Part shown: positions 36,934 to 54,400 of the stretch, piece by piece | Layout: each line of letters begins with the position of its first letter | Numbering within the stretch: the first letter of the stretch is position 1 | Assembly (NCBI GenBank): GCA_051294375.1 | Contig: CM119263.1 | Location: forward strand, 20,240,115 to 20,304,114 | Direction of reading: 5' to 3' | Length of the DNA: 64,000 nt | Origin: Paraspadella gotoi | Lineage: Eukaryota > Chaetognatha | Notes under the pieces: generated by a model | What the model was told of the DNA's origin: nothing | What the model saw: only the letters and a program-made list of their open reading frames with translations | Database searches by the model: none | Position numbers and translations under genes: made by a program

Positions 36934-39900
36934 CGAGTATTTCGCCTCCTCTCTCACCCTCTTTTCCTTTGTCGGTCGGTCGGAAACTTTGCATATCCTT
37001 ACCTTGACGAGACCTGAAACGAGAATTCCGTCCTTCTGCTTCTTTTCCCTTTTCTTTTCCTTCTCCTTTTACTTCTTCTTCTCCTTTTACTTTTTCTTCT
37101 CATTTTCACGGTTTATTTCTTACTTGAAGTTTTTCTGTACAACCATAAATTTGTCAATCAACTAAAATACTATTTATTTTTCTTCAGGAGTACATCTTAT
37201 TCGTCCGCTTCAACGACATCGGCCATCGAATCTTTTGAAAAAAGTTTTAAAATAATAATAAAAAAAAAATCAATCGCGCTAAAACTGCTTCAGTGATTTG
37301 CTGGCAACTGTGTCATCTGTCCGATAAAATAACATTTCATTACAATTTATGATCAACAAATCATCCGCTCAGAACTTGACCGCTTTATTTATAAATAAAA
37401 CAACGCAACGACCGCAATAACAAATCCCATCGGCTGCTCTGCAATTTTTTTTACTCCAAAAAACGTTTCTGCTTCTGCCATAGATACAAAAAAAAAACAA
37501 GCAGCGACCAAAACCTTTCGTTATCTCCTGAAAATAAAGGATAAAGGTGAGTCATAATGCCAGGAAAAAATGAAACGAACTCGCAAATAATATAAAAACA
37601 TCACTGACCCGTCAACACGAAAAAGCCGAAGAACCCCACTAATGGTTCTTGCGCACACACACACACACTCTCTCTCTCTCTCTCTCTCTCTCTCCCTGGT
37701 TCCATTTTCTTCCCGCTTTCCATTTTGTCTAGATGATAGATTCACCTGACCCGCGGATGCGTCTGGCACTTAACGAGATCTTCTCTCTCTCTCTCTCTCT
37801 TTCTCCCTTCTCTCTCTCTCTCTCTCTCTCATCATCATCTTTCTAATCACCTCTTCGCTTTTTTCTCATCTTTCCAATTCGCAATTATGATCCGGAGCAT
37901 TTTTTTGGCTAAGAAATGTCATCTCATTCTTCTCTCATTTCCATCAAAGCCGATATTAATTAATTTTTTTTCTCGAAAAATCTCAGCTTTGTTCTGCGAG
38001 ATCACGAAATGACGGTCGTTCAAATCACGCGTCTCATTCCCATTTGCGTTTGGCGCGGAAAGTTCATTATCGATCTTTTACTTTTGTTAGTATCCTTCCT
38101 TTTCGTTCTGCAAAAAGCCTTCTCTTTTCCTACCGCATTCTCAGTCAGAACAACTAACTGCTAAGTCAAGTTTTCACTGAAGGCACAGGAGCAATTGACC
38201 TCCAGTGATCGTGATTTTGCGGCTTAACCTCGAAACGAGCCCAAATCGAGACCTTTAGCTCAGGCAGGAAAGAGCGAAAACCTTTTGGAAACAACTGTAA
38301 CCTTTCGATCAAAACCTAATTACTTACCGATTCGAAGTACATATAATAAACACATTCGGCAATCGACATATCAGTTGTAAAACATTCGGTCTCACTCTTT
38401 AATGCGAACTTCCTAAACTAAATATTAATATGAAATTGGTACAATATGATAATTATGCATTTTATATAAATAACCTCATGTATATTTCTATTCTTTCTAT
38501 TCTTTCTTACAAGGTACAAAGAAAAAACAAATTTAAGCGCTACTACCAAAGACTTTCCTAAAAAATCGAACTGAAAAAAGGCTGTTGGTATAAAAAGCTC
38601 CACCGCTGCAACATTTTTCCCAGAGAGAGCAATATAAAAAAACCAAACGCTTTTGTTTTGTTCCCTTTTTTTCGGTCGGGATATTCTTTTTTTCCTCCTG
38701 TTTTTCCTGTTAGTTCTTTGTCTCGAAAGAGCTGCTAAAAGGACTAGTAACGCTTTTAGTGTTTTATAGTTGTTATCCGTTCCCTTTCCTTTCCCTCTCT
38801 CTCCCATTTTCTCCTCCTCCCTTCATCTTTCCTTTCACAAGTAGTTTCTTCGACTCATTTGTTCCCCGAGTGCGGGGCTTTACGTTTTACGTTTTGACGA
38901 AACTCTTTAATTATATTATACGACCCCCACAACCACATCTTGTACTTTTTAATAAGTAACGTCACCTCCCAGCGCCTGTTCTCGTTTCGAATTTCTAAAA
39001 ATTGCATTGGAATTAGTTCCAACCAGATTCGATGTGTTTTCTCACATCGCATAAAATCAAATTTGGAAAAGCAATAAAATTTTGGGAGAAAAAAAAGGGA
39101 ATGTTTTTTAGAGAGCCGAAGAGCAGAAAGTTGGCTTAGGAATCAGGATGGTGGAGTGTTGGCGCGGGATGACATTTTGATGGCGCTGGGTGGCGGATTG
39201 AGTGGCGCAGTTTGGCGGATTATTCATGGTTTATTATCAGAGGAATGATGATAACTTCGGGGCACATAGATATATCCGCAACTGAGAGGAAAATCTTCTC
39301 CGGGAAATTTCGCTTCTCAATTTTTTTTTCTATTTCCGCGATGCCATTACTTTTTGGATTTTGACTTTAATACCAGAAATTATACCTCCGTTGCTTCGCC
39401 TCAGATCAGACCTGTTAAGTTTATAAAATCGAATGGGTGACAATAGAACTTCCACTGCTGAATATAGATTTTTTCCGTGACGATTTTCCTTTTGTTAATA
39501 CTAAATATTTGTATGACAAAATGAGAAACAGAAGAAATGAAAAATACGAACGTCGGTCGAACACGACCCAGACGGAACAGGGTCATTCTGCTCCGTAAAC
39601 TAAAAGGAAACATTAAAGAACTAAAAAATAATCTTGGGTTGAATGGGACAGGATTCATAGGCCGCGTTTGCCGGGCCCTTCGAGGGCGTATTCCTGCCTT
39701 GCTTTCGCATTCATTATTTTCGTCGTCGTCGTCGTCATCGTCTTCGTCCGCGGGGCATCTCGTCTCTTAAGACGACGCTATATCGCCCACTCTAATTCGG
39801 AAAAAGGGCGAAGGCGGAAAAATAACCAACTTCTATACAACTTTATATTAATATATATTAATATGTCGTTGTACCGGCGAGATCGCCTGAAATTCTTGGT

Positions 39901-41140
39901 CCAGATTTTTTGGTTTTTACGAGGCCGCCTGTCATAACTAAGCCGGTTATACTTGGGGAAACACAGTACATTCTAAACCATTGAAAGAGTTTAGACACAA
40001 CCCTCATAGAATGAAAACTCATACATATCTTACTCATACATATCTTTTACGATTTTAAACAAGGTCGTTTAAATTTAAAACAAAATTCTGTAAATAAATA
40101 AATGATGACTGATATGTTAAAATTGGAACCTCTAACCTAAACAAACTCTATATTGACCCTTTTTTCTTTATGTTTATTTATAGAATTTTTTCCGTTGATC
40201 TCATTCTCGACATTGAACCGAAAAGCGTATATTTTCAGCGTGAGCATATGGAGCGAACATAGTGTTTGTTTTGGTCCTTCGACCCCATAAACGTTACTCT
40301 GTGTAAAAGGGGCGTTTCACAAGCGTCGCCTACCAATGCAGGGTTCACGCGCGGTTCCCGTGCATTTTTTTCGCGTTCGCTTTAGACTCTGTCCAGTATT
40401 AAGCGTTGTCACAATGATGCAAACGTTTGAAAGTTGCTCCACTTGCGGTTTACATGCGAGTTCACTTGTCTTTTACTCCCATTTTATCAGTTCACGCTCA
40501 GTTCACACGCAAAGCCCATATTTTCACGAACCAAATTCATCACCGACCCCCAACCGAGTTTACTCGGTCGGCCACCGATGGAGGAGCGTAGGTCAAAGAA
40601 GCGGGGGAGGGAGAAGTAGAGCAGAGGAGGAAGGGGAATGGAGCAGAGGCAGGAGGGTAATGGAGAGTTGTAACTCGACGCAGCGCGAGAGGTCACTGAT
40701 TGGGGTGTTGAGGTTAGATTACGAAGTCGACATGGGTGACAATGGTTCGGCGAATACAGAAACCGAGAAAATTGTTTCGGCCGAGAGTCGTGAATTAAAT
40801 CTGCGTCTCTATAGGGTCATTGTTTATTCATTGTTTATTCATTCCGATTGGTTTATTTACCGCCAAGAAAATTAAAGGATAGATTACTTTTCATTTTTTT
40901 CACCGAGCGTGTGACATGATTCTCAATTTTTTAATTAGTCACGTCTTGTCTGCAACACTCAAACGCGGGTGCGTCTTCTTTTATCTCCAAAGGAATTATA
41001 TTGCTCGCAATTTTATCTCGAATAGAAAGAAGCTAATTATCTCCTTTACCGACGCATTCCCGTCGGCCATTTTATTTTTTTCCCCTCTATCCATTCTTGC
41101 TTTTCATCCCTCATCATTAGACATCAAACAAATTACCCTT
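36930..41140. other. No gene recognised
   Basis: Contains CA/CT tracts at 37655-37694, CT tracts at 37782-37830, and a GTC tract near 39719-39745. The 40200-40880 part is GC-richer with CpG-containing words and one long open frame that I do not trust (see rejected items). Confidence 0.35.
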
Positions 41141-41195
41141 GATAAGTAAGCTCACAAGTACCGATGAAGACTTGAATGTCAAAGTCGAAAAAGTC
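41141..41195 (+). ncRNA. Second hammerhead-ribozyme-like core (decayed)
   Basis: CCGATGA (41161-41167) stands for CUGAUGA with U to C, followed by stem II GACTT/AAGTC around GAATGTCA, then GAAA (41187-41190). This has the same architecture as the core at 1050-1111. The stem I and stem III partners upstream are unclear. A decayed retroelement-associated hammerhead is likely; chance cannot be excluded. Confidence 0.35.
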
Positions 41196-41261
41196 CATTG
41201 TTTAAAAATAAATCGTTGCTTGAAATACTTTAAACTCTTTTTAACAGTTTCTCTTTCCCAC

Positions 41262-41320
41262 ATTTACCACTTTATTGATTGGGGAGCCAGGTACTCTGGG
41301 AGTGAATAAACTATAAAGTG
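41262..41320 (+). repeat. Fragment of the 259-bp repeat
   Basis: GAGCCAGGTACTCTGGGAGT and GAATAAAC match the middle of 7367-7625; the rest is lost. Confidence 0.7.
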
Positions 41321-41865
41321 AATAAAGAATAGTTATCCGAATGAACGCGCTTCAACATTAATTTAAGCCTTCAAACTTGACCACCAGAACCTTGGTTTCG
41401 CTTTCACAGAATTTAATAACCCGTTGGAAGAGTGGAAAGCTTTCTTATTAGTAGCTTTTTTGTTGAGTCGCAAGTAGTCGCGTAGCTACACTTATCTCTT
41501 AGGTGTCAGTTTAAGTCTCTCGGTTTGTCTCACTTCCGTTTCAATGTGCGTTATTCTCCATCTCGTAATACCGGGTGATTTTGATTTATCCTCGTGCATA
41601 TGTTTCATACTTGCATAGTTACTATGAAATGCGATCACATGACTAGAAAGTTAAACCATTTATTACTGAGCTACCTTAAAAGGTCAATACTTAGAGGGCG
41701 AGATATGTATTATGAAACATTTGTTTTCCACTCGTTTTATAGTTGTGTAGTCACGTGAATTCAATCGAGATTCGGTCACGTGAGTTGAAAACCCCTCTCT
41801 TATTTTCTTATTTTTCCCTTATTTTTGTACTTTTTTTCTTTTGATCTTTTTTCCGGCTCTGAATA

Positions 41866-42399
41866 AGCCATAGCCGATGAAATTTAAATGCTAATATATA
41901 CAGCGTTATAATAATCTATCATAAGCATAGAATATGCTATTAAAATATTTTTTGTCAAAAATGCTTTCTTCTGAGGGTACAAGCCGAATTAAAATTATTA
42001 TATTACTATAAATTATTATTATATATTTAAAAGAAAACAATTTCTTTTTAAATATTAAATTTTTTTGATGGATTCTGATAGAGCATAAAAAGTTAAATGA
42101 GAAATATAATTACAGCTTTTACTGTTTTTTTAATTTTTGACTCACTTATCATAAAAATATTTAAAAAAGAATTATACTTTGTGTAGACAACTTTTTCTGA
42201 GCTATTTGAATCTGGTCTTTAAAAAAAATTGGCCTTTCCTATCTATAAATAAATATTTTAAAAATAAGTTACTAGGGTATGGAGCCATATAAGAAATTTT
42301 CTTGTCCATTGAAAGTATACTTAAAAATGTATAAATTTTCCTTTGAGCGTGTAATCAGTGAAAATTTTTGTCTCGCCCCATTGAGTGCGGCTACCCCTT
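41866..42399 (-). repeat. Interspersed element E (copy 3, inverted)
   Basis: Reverse orientation relative to 15132-15732 and collinear with it, with AAGCCATAGCCGATGAAATT at one end and GAGTGCGGCTACCCC at the other. No D insertion. Confidence 0.7.
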
Positions 42400-43188
<789 letters not shown>

Positions 43189-43457
43189 TTTCCGTCCGCA
43201 GATTTTCCGATGATTCAGGCTAAATGGTTTGAAAGAGTCCCGTGAGATGAGTGAGACCTCGGTCGTGAAACTCGGGGAATCGATTTCGGTTTTGTCTCAA
43301 GTTTAAAAACTTTTCACGTTTGGGTCACGAACTTGCGACGGCAATCTTGTTGAGCTGATTCGTTGTTTAATTTTTGAAAATTGATTATTGCAACTAAGCG
43401 AGATAAAATATTTGTTTCCCAATAAGTACAGTAGAATCTTTTTTGTCTCTACTTTTT

Positions 43458-43460
<3 letters not shown>

Positions 43461-43543
<83 letters not shown>

Positions 43544-43560
43544 TTTTTCTTTCTTTCTTT
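43461..43560 (+). repeat. (CTTT)n microsatellite
   Basis: About 25 tetranucleotide units, one slip near 43542. Confidence 0.95.
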
Positions 43561-44295
43561 GTATAATGTACATATCTGCGCCTCTGTTTTTCCGTGCACT
43601 TCGAGTTTTAATTTTAAGCAAAATAAATTATCCATCTAATTTTATGCAGGCTTAGTTTTCATTTTTGAAATGATGTAAGAATCTAATCAGTATAGATTAC
43701 CGCAAGAAATCATGAGCGCCTTATTTTTTTTTCTTTTTTAGGTTAATTCAAATTTATGCTTAAGACCGCTTGAAAAAAAGGTTTTTTGAGGAAACTGTAG
43801 TTAGTTAGACTCAAAATATAATACATACGATGATACGTATTACATAATTGATTCCATAAAAATGTTATTCTTTATTTTCAGTGAGACCGTACAAAGTTTC
43901 CGCCCAAATATTACGAAGGCGCGTGTTGAATAAAGCTTCATCGTCATCGTTTTCACCGTCATCGTCTTCCGAAATAAGAAATAACTAGAAACCGCATTGG
44001 CAAAAGAGTAAGTTTTCATTAGACCATTTACACATTGAATTTACAGATGGAGATGGAAAAAAAAGTTCTAAAAATAACATGAAACAATGATGTTTTCTAT
44101 AATATTAAATATTCACGAATGAATTTGAAATTCACATGCACGAGGCTGAAACGAGAATAAAACGTTTGAGAATTTGGGAGAGTTCGGAAACCACCACCGG
44201 CACCGCCCACTCTCATGTCTCTCGCTCTCGCCCAAACCCTGGCGACCCGCACTTTCGCCCACACCCCACCGATCCACCGAGCACCGACTCCCCCG

Positions 44296-44892
44296 TCACC
44301 CACTCCCCCTCCGTCTGCAGTCGACGTTTCTCGGCCAATCACAGGCGCCGATTCTCTCGTTGAACATCGTCCCTTTGGCGCATATCCTCCTCTTCCTCCT
44401 CCCATTGTCGCAAACGTAAAAACGGCGACAGTCTTCGGGATCCGGCGAGTGAGTCCTGACGCCGTCACCGCACGGGCCGGCGTTCTCGGCGTCGCCGGAG
44501 CCTTCGTCGGCGTCTTCGGAGGAAGTGGGTCCTCGAGCTACCTCAGCGCCGCAAGGTACCGACGAGGCGTGCAGGAATTCGTTCGACTCGGGATCGAATC
44601 TCGTGCTCGGCGGCGCCCGGAGTTCTTCCCACCGCCCGTTCACGCATCGGATATATTTGTCGCAGTCCGTCGGGTGAGGACGATAAGCGCCGGGGAGACA
44701 CTCGACAGTCGCGCGAAACGACGCCGATTTTCTCGGCTGAGTCATTTTTAGATAGACGACCCCGTCGTCGTCTACGATGACGCCGTCCACTTCTGCCAAG
44801 ACCTCACGGCAGAGGGCGAGCGTGAGAAGGATGAGAAGTGTCGTTGTAGATGATATTAGTTTCGAAAGAGACGATTGCGAAGATGGCGCCAT
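44296..44892 (-). CDS. Secreted peritrophin-like protein, two chitin-binding type-2 domains
   Basis: Single-exon 198-residue frame. The ATG at 44892 is the first Met; upstream codons in frame offer only a non-ATG start. Residues about 16-34 are hydrophobic (TTTLLILLTLALC), fitting a signal peptide. Domain 2 (Cys141, 155, 161, 171, 184, 192) has the complete six-cysteine CBM14/peritrophin-A pattern with DCRRFYVCDNGR and MFNERIGACDWP. Domain 1 (Cys65, 77, 83, 114) has PTDCDKYIRCVNGRWE but only four of the six cysteines, so one disulfide is missing. The linker (118-140) is acidic and Ser/Gly-rich. Such proteins bind chitin in cuticle, trachea or peritrophic matrix. A further 3' exon cannot be excluded because a GT lies near the end, but the frame stops normally. 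GC-rich relative to its surroundings. Confidence 0.85.
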   Translation of the reverse strand: MAPSSQSSLSKLISSTTTLLILLTLALCREVLAEVDGVIVDDDGVVYLKMTQPRKSASFRATVECLPGAYRPHPTDCDKYIRCVNGRWEELRAPPSTRFDPESNEFLHASSVPCGAEVARGPTSSEDADEGSGDAENAGPCGDGVRTHSPDPEDCRRFYVCDNGRRKRRICAKGTMFNERIGACDWPRNVDCRRRGSG

Positions 44893-48176
<3,284 letters not shown>

Positions 48177-48577
48177 NNNNNNNNNNNNNNNNNNNNNNNN
48201 NNNNNNNNNNNNNNNNNNNNNNNNNNNNNNNNNNNNNNNNNNNNNNNNNNNNNNNNNNNNNNNNNNNNNNNNNNNNNNNNNNNNNNNNNNNNNNNNNNNN
48301 NNNNNNNNNNNNNNNNNNNNNNNNNNNNNNNNNNNNNNNNNNNNNNNNNNNNNNNNNNNNNNNNNNNNNNNNNNNNNNNNNNNNNNNNNNNNNNNNNNNN
48401 NNNNNNNNNNNNNNNNNNNNNNNNNNNNNNNNNNNNNNNNNNNNNNNNNNNNNNNNNNNNNNNNNNNNNNNNNNNNNNNNNNNNNNNNNNNNNNNNNNNN
48501 NNNNNNNNNNNNNNNNNNNNNNNNNNNNNNNNNNNNNNNNNNNNNNNNNNNNNNNNNNNNNNNNNNNNNNNNNNNNN
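48177..48577. other. Assembly gap (401 N)
   Basis: Run of N. Confidence 0.99.
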
Positions 48578-49062
48578 CGTTGTCATTGGGGTCACGTACT
48601 GTTATGATACGGTGCATTCTTCAAATTTAAATCGGTCGTCGCTTATTGGAATCGTTCAACGCTTAATATTATTGGGGTCTCGCGTTGGTCATTCCGAGTC
48701 TCAAGGTCTTAGCTCATGGCTCTTCGGCTTCGTCCATCGCTTTCTGTCATTGGTTCCAGTTTATTGAATTCGCTCATTGCTAATCGACAACAATTATTAT
48801 TTGAAAGGGAAAAGTAGATTTAAAGTGCAAAGCGACAACAGACTTAGTTTACGCCGCCTTGAAAATCTCCACCACTAACTTTGAGACTGACGATGATGAT
48901 GAAAATGTTCAAGCTGATAGTTATGAGGCTATCGTAACAATGACGACGATGAGCGCTCACGGCTTGCTTGCGTTCTGAGTATTTTTATATACATGATCCA
49001 TTAACGACGGGATTCGTCAGCGATTTAATTGTTGGGTAGGCGAAAGAACGATGTTATAAATT
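48578..49062 (+). repeat. Duplicated block, copy A
   Basis: Matches 62844-63340. Its second half (48781-49062) is repeated again at 49527-49813. The copies differ mainly by single-base indels. No gene is visible. Confidence 0.85.
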
Positions 49063-49087
49063 NNNNNNNNNNNNNNNNNNNNNNNNN
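49063..49087. other. Assembly gap (25 N)
   Basis: Fixed-size gap, a placeholder rather than a measured distance. Confidence 0.99.
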
Positions 49088-49269
49088 CACCGACGAGAGA
49101 TCAGGCTAAATTGTCCGGTATGACCTGTCAACGGGTTTGACCGAGTTTTGAAAGTAAATGGGGGGCATAGCGACTTTAAACCCGTAAAAAAATAGGTAAC
49201 TTGATGGTTCTAGTTGTATGTCCGTCGTGGGATGGAACAGACGTCGATAATATGTGGGACAGAACAGAC

Positions 49270-49275
49270 GTCGTG

Positions 49276-49309
<34 letters not shown>

Positions 49310-49376
49310 TCTCTTTCTCCTTCTCTCTTCTTCTCTCTCTCTCTCTCCTCTCTCTCTTCTCTCTCTCTCTCTCTGA
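49270..49376 (+). repeat. (CT)n microsatellite
   Basis: Interrupted CT tract. Confidence 0.9.
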
Positions 49377-49526
49377 ATATGTTCTGTTTCCGCGCGGGAT
49401 GGGGAACCGCGGGCGGTGATACTTGTCTCTCCGCGCGCCTAGCGTTTGAACATGTTTGAACAGGGGTCGAATCGTGAATTGTTTATGCACGACGGAGGGA
49501 ACGATGCACACATAATGCACCTACTC

Positions 49527-49852
49527 TAATCGACAACAATTATTATTTGAAAGGGAAAAGTAGATTTAAAGTGCAAAGCGACAACAGACTTAGTTTACGG
49601 CCGCCTTGAAAATCTCCACCACTAACTTTGAGACTGACGATGATGATGAAAAATGTTCAAGCTGATAGTTATGAGGCTATCGTAACAATGACGACGATGA
49701 GCGCTCACGGCTTGCTTGCGTTCTGAGTATTTTTATATACTATGATCCATTAACGACGGGATATCGTCAGCGATTTAATTGTTGGGTAGGCGAAGAACGA
49801 TGTTATAAATTTCTTCTTTCTCTCTCCTCTCTCTCTCTCTCTTCTCTCTTCT

Positions 49853-49896
<44 letters not shown>

Positions 49897-50451
49897 CTTC
49901 TCTCTTCTTCTTCTTCTTCTCTCTCTCTATCTCTCTCCTCTCTCCATCTTATCCTTATACTATCCTATTGTCTCGCTCAATCTAAGTAATAACAATCTAT
50001 ATCTTTTTCACATTCTCTCCCTCTATCTCTCTATAATCAGAAATAACCAAAAAGAACCAAACAAAAAAAAAACAAATAAAGAATGTAGAATGGAAGAAAC
50101 AAAGAAAGAAGAAACGGTTAGGAAAAAAAGAAAGAAAAAAAAATAGATAAAAAGAAAAGAAAGATCGACAATCGCAAGTGCTCCTCTCAAATGGAATCGA
50201 AAAATCGATCGTATATGAAAACGCGATACCGTGACGACGAACGATCACCATGTCAACACCGACGCCACGTCGCGTCGCTTCCTCACGACAGCGTCGGCGT
50301 TTTTCTTATTTCGTTTTTTTTTTAAATTATCGGATGTACACGTTTCATAGTTGAGGCGGCCCAAGCAGCCGCGTCGGCCGTAACGATGAGACTTTCCGAT
50401 ATTTACCAGCGGCATCGCCTTAGGCTGTTTTTGTCCGGTGATATTCCGCAC
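49527..50451 (+). repeat. Duplicated block, copy B
   Basis: Matches 63053-64000 including the CT-rich tract at 49814-49955, AACCAAAAAGAACCAAAC and the GC-rich part near 50250-50440. Small indels separate the copies. Confidence 0.85.
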
Positions 50452-50946
50452 CGTATGTCCGCGTTAGTTTGTTCGTACCATTCGCCGCCAGTGGAAGAAC
50501 CCATAAACGGTTGTGGCTCATACGGCAGCGGCTGTGATGTCGATGGCCCTTGCGAGTGCGGTCCTGGCGGCGTCAGCGGCGCCAGCGGCAACGCCAGCGG
50601 CAACGCCGAGCGTACTGGCCGAAGTCGGACGTCAAATTCGGTGACGCATCGACCTCTGGAGACGAGAAAAGCGATTCCCTCGCAGAAAGATAAAAGGTAG
50701 AGGAAAGAAGGAGGAGAGAGGATGAGAGAAAGGGAACTTGTTGGGTAACGGATTGACAGAAAATGCTGGATCGTTGAGGTGGATTGGGAGTTAGTCTTGA
50801 GGAACTGAAGATTTATTGAAACAAAAGTGTGTGGCGCGTGGATAGGGAATTCTAAAAGTGATTAGGATGAGGCGTCATCAGGGAACAAGGGAGAAAAAGG
50901 AGCGGCTGACCAGAAAGTTTTGAATGGTATGAAAAACAATGAAAAA
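50452..50946. other. No gene recognised
   Basis: GC-rich to 50660 with GGC/AGC codon-like repeats, then purine-rich. Open frames exist on both strands but none has support. Confidence 0.35.
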
Positions 50947-51420
50947 GATGTGTGGAGTAAGGAGGAATAGGAGTGACAGCAATTATGAGATGAGTATTGA
51001 GGCGTGAGCCAATTGATATGTGGAGTAAAGGAGGAATAGTAGTGACAGCAATTATGAGTATGAGTAATTGAGAGTGGAGCCAATGATGTGTGGAGTAAGG
51101 AGGAATAGTAGTGACAGCAATTATGAGATGAGTATTGAGGAGTGGAGCCAATGATGTGTGGGTAAGGAGGATAGTAAGTGACAGAATTATGAGATGAGTA
51201 TTAAGGAGTGGAGCCAATGATGTGTGGAGTAAGGCGGATAGTAGTGACAGCAATTATGAGATAGGGTATTGAGGAGTGGAGCCAATGGTGTGTGGAGTAA
51301 GGAGGAATACTAGTGACAGCAATTATGAGAGGAGTATGGAGGAGTGGAGCCAATGATGTGTGGAGTAAGGAGGAATAATAGTGACAGCAATTATGAGATG
51401 AGTATTGAGGAGTGGAGCCA
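50947..51420 (+). repeat. 68-bp tandem repeat (7 copies)
   Basis: Unit GATGTGTGGAGTAAGGAGGA, ATAGTAGTGACAGCAATTAT, GAGATGAGTATTGAGGAGTG and GAGCCAAT. Copies begin near 50949, 51016, 51086, 51154, 51220, 51286 and 51354, with small indels. Confidence 0.9.
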
Positions 51421-51474
51421 AAAAAAGGAAAAAGTTAGGATTGGTTCGGAAGACCTTAGGAGGAGAAAAGTAGA

Positions 51475-51765
51475 GAGAAAGAAATTAGGAGTGGAATGGA
51501 TGACGTTAAGAGGTGAAAAATGAAGAGAAAGATATTGAGAAAGAAATAAGGAGTGGAGTGGATGACGTTAAGAGGTGAAAAATGGAGACAAATACATTGA
51601 GAAAGAAATTAGGAGTGGAGTGGATGACTTGAAGAAGTGAAAAGTGGAGAGAAAGAAATATGAGTGGAGTGGATGACGTTAAGTCGTGAAAAATGAAGAG
51701 AAAGACATTGAGAAGAAAATTAGGAGTGAAGTGGATGACGTTAAGAGGTGAAAAGTGGAGAAAGG
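51475..51765 (+). repeat. 62-bp tandem repeat (about 5 copies)
   Basis: Unit includes AGGAGTGGAGTGGATGACGT, TAAGAGGTGAAAAATG and GAGAAAGACATTG. It directly follows the 68-bp array; one unit is shortened. Confidence 0.85.
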
Positions 51766-52877
51766 GTCCGTCTTTGTCGTTTCAGCTTCTCCGTTACTCA
51801 CCAATTTTCAAAGGCGTCTCGCCATGAATTTATGGTCTGTTTTGCTAACGGACTTACCGTAGCACGTCCCTCACCGAGGTACGTGGCTTAGCTCAATGGT
51901 TGCCTCATCTCTCCACTTCCTCTCCCTTTGCCTCACCGTCCTCGCCGTCCCTCTTCGCTCTTACCTCTCGCCTCACCTCAATATTCGCCTCCATCCAAAC
52001 CCGGAGAAAGGAGGCCGCTTTTTTGGGATCCAGGTTTCCAAGTCGTCGACAACATTTTGAGTTCGAAATTCCTTTGTTCCTTTGTTCGCGAGACTCTTCT
52101 TAAGACTTTTTATGTACACCTCGCGGAGGAAGAAAAATGATTCGCTCCTTTGTTTCTCCGATTTTTTTTTCTTTCTTTTTTTCTCGAGTTTAAAACACTT
52201 TCACTTTTTCTAATCGATTTTTTCATTCTTTTCTAATCTTTTTTTTCTTCTCTCTTCGCAAGCAACCCGTCCTACGTCATTAAATCTCCATTCACTCATT
52301 CTGTCAACTCTCATAAACGTTTTTTTTTGCCGCGAAAGTAAATTCATAATATACTTAGGAAAAAACCGCCATATTTAATAAAAGGTTCTTTTAGGAAAAG
52401 AGTCAACATATTTTGGTGATAAACAACGTTCCCCTTTAATCAATTTTGAAAGATTTAATATGGTTAATTGCACCTTCAGCATTTAATCACCGATCCTAAC
52501 TCGTGCAACACTACACACAAATTCTCGACGCGCGCGTGAACGCACATGAGCGAAAAAATCCACGGAGCGCTCTGTTCGTCCCATCGGTCGTGCGCGAGCG
52601 AGCGTGCGACCAATTCACAAGGCTCCCCCAACGAATGCGAACCGCGTTTATCTGAAATATTTTCATAATCCGGCAGAGTTTGACGTGGCCCCGGTAACGA
52701 CCCCGCCGATCACCGTAACGCTCGTCTCCGTACTATAGGCGTTACGCTTGGCGCCGTATTTCGGAACCGGAAACAGAAATTCCCATGTAATTCTTCTCGT
52801 CTTCCGTCCTTTTTTCCGCTCGCTGCGCTGCGCACTGGGACTCTCTCTCCTTCCTCTCTCTCCCTCCCTTTCCTTCT

Positions 52878-52956
<79 letters not shown>

Positions 52957-53084
52957 GACGCATCTGCATCCAAAATTGCTCACTTTGCGCGCGATGCTCG
53001 CGCGCTCTCTGGCGCATAAAAACGAAAAAAAAAAAAAAAACAAAAAAAAACAACACAACCCAGAGACGTGGTTTCGGGAAGAGA
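51766..53084. other. No gene recognised; CpG-rich patch
   Basis: 52500-52760 is GC- and CpG-rich, suggesting a promoter-like region, but no transcript was identified. A CT tract lies at 52868-52951 and an A-rich run at 53025-53050. Confidence 0.35.

Positions 53085-54400
<1,316 letters not shown>

Noticed and set aside
36658-37165. Long frames through (CT)n/(GA)n tracts here and elsewhere (Ser-Leu or Arg-Glu repeats)
   Set aside because: Dinucleotide repeats lack stop codons in all frames; these are compositional.
40336-40875. 179-codon ATG frame
   Set aside because: Composition changes along its length, there is no domain, no codon pattern like the real genes, and it overlaps GC-rich promoter-like words; probably chance.
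50386-50700. 104-codon frame with GCGSYGSGCDVDGPCECG
   Set aside because: Overlapping frames are open on the other strand too, and the duplicate at 63943 has indels that change the frame.
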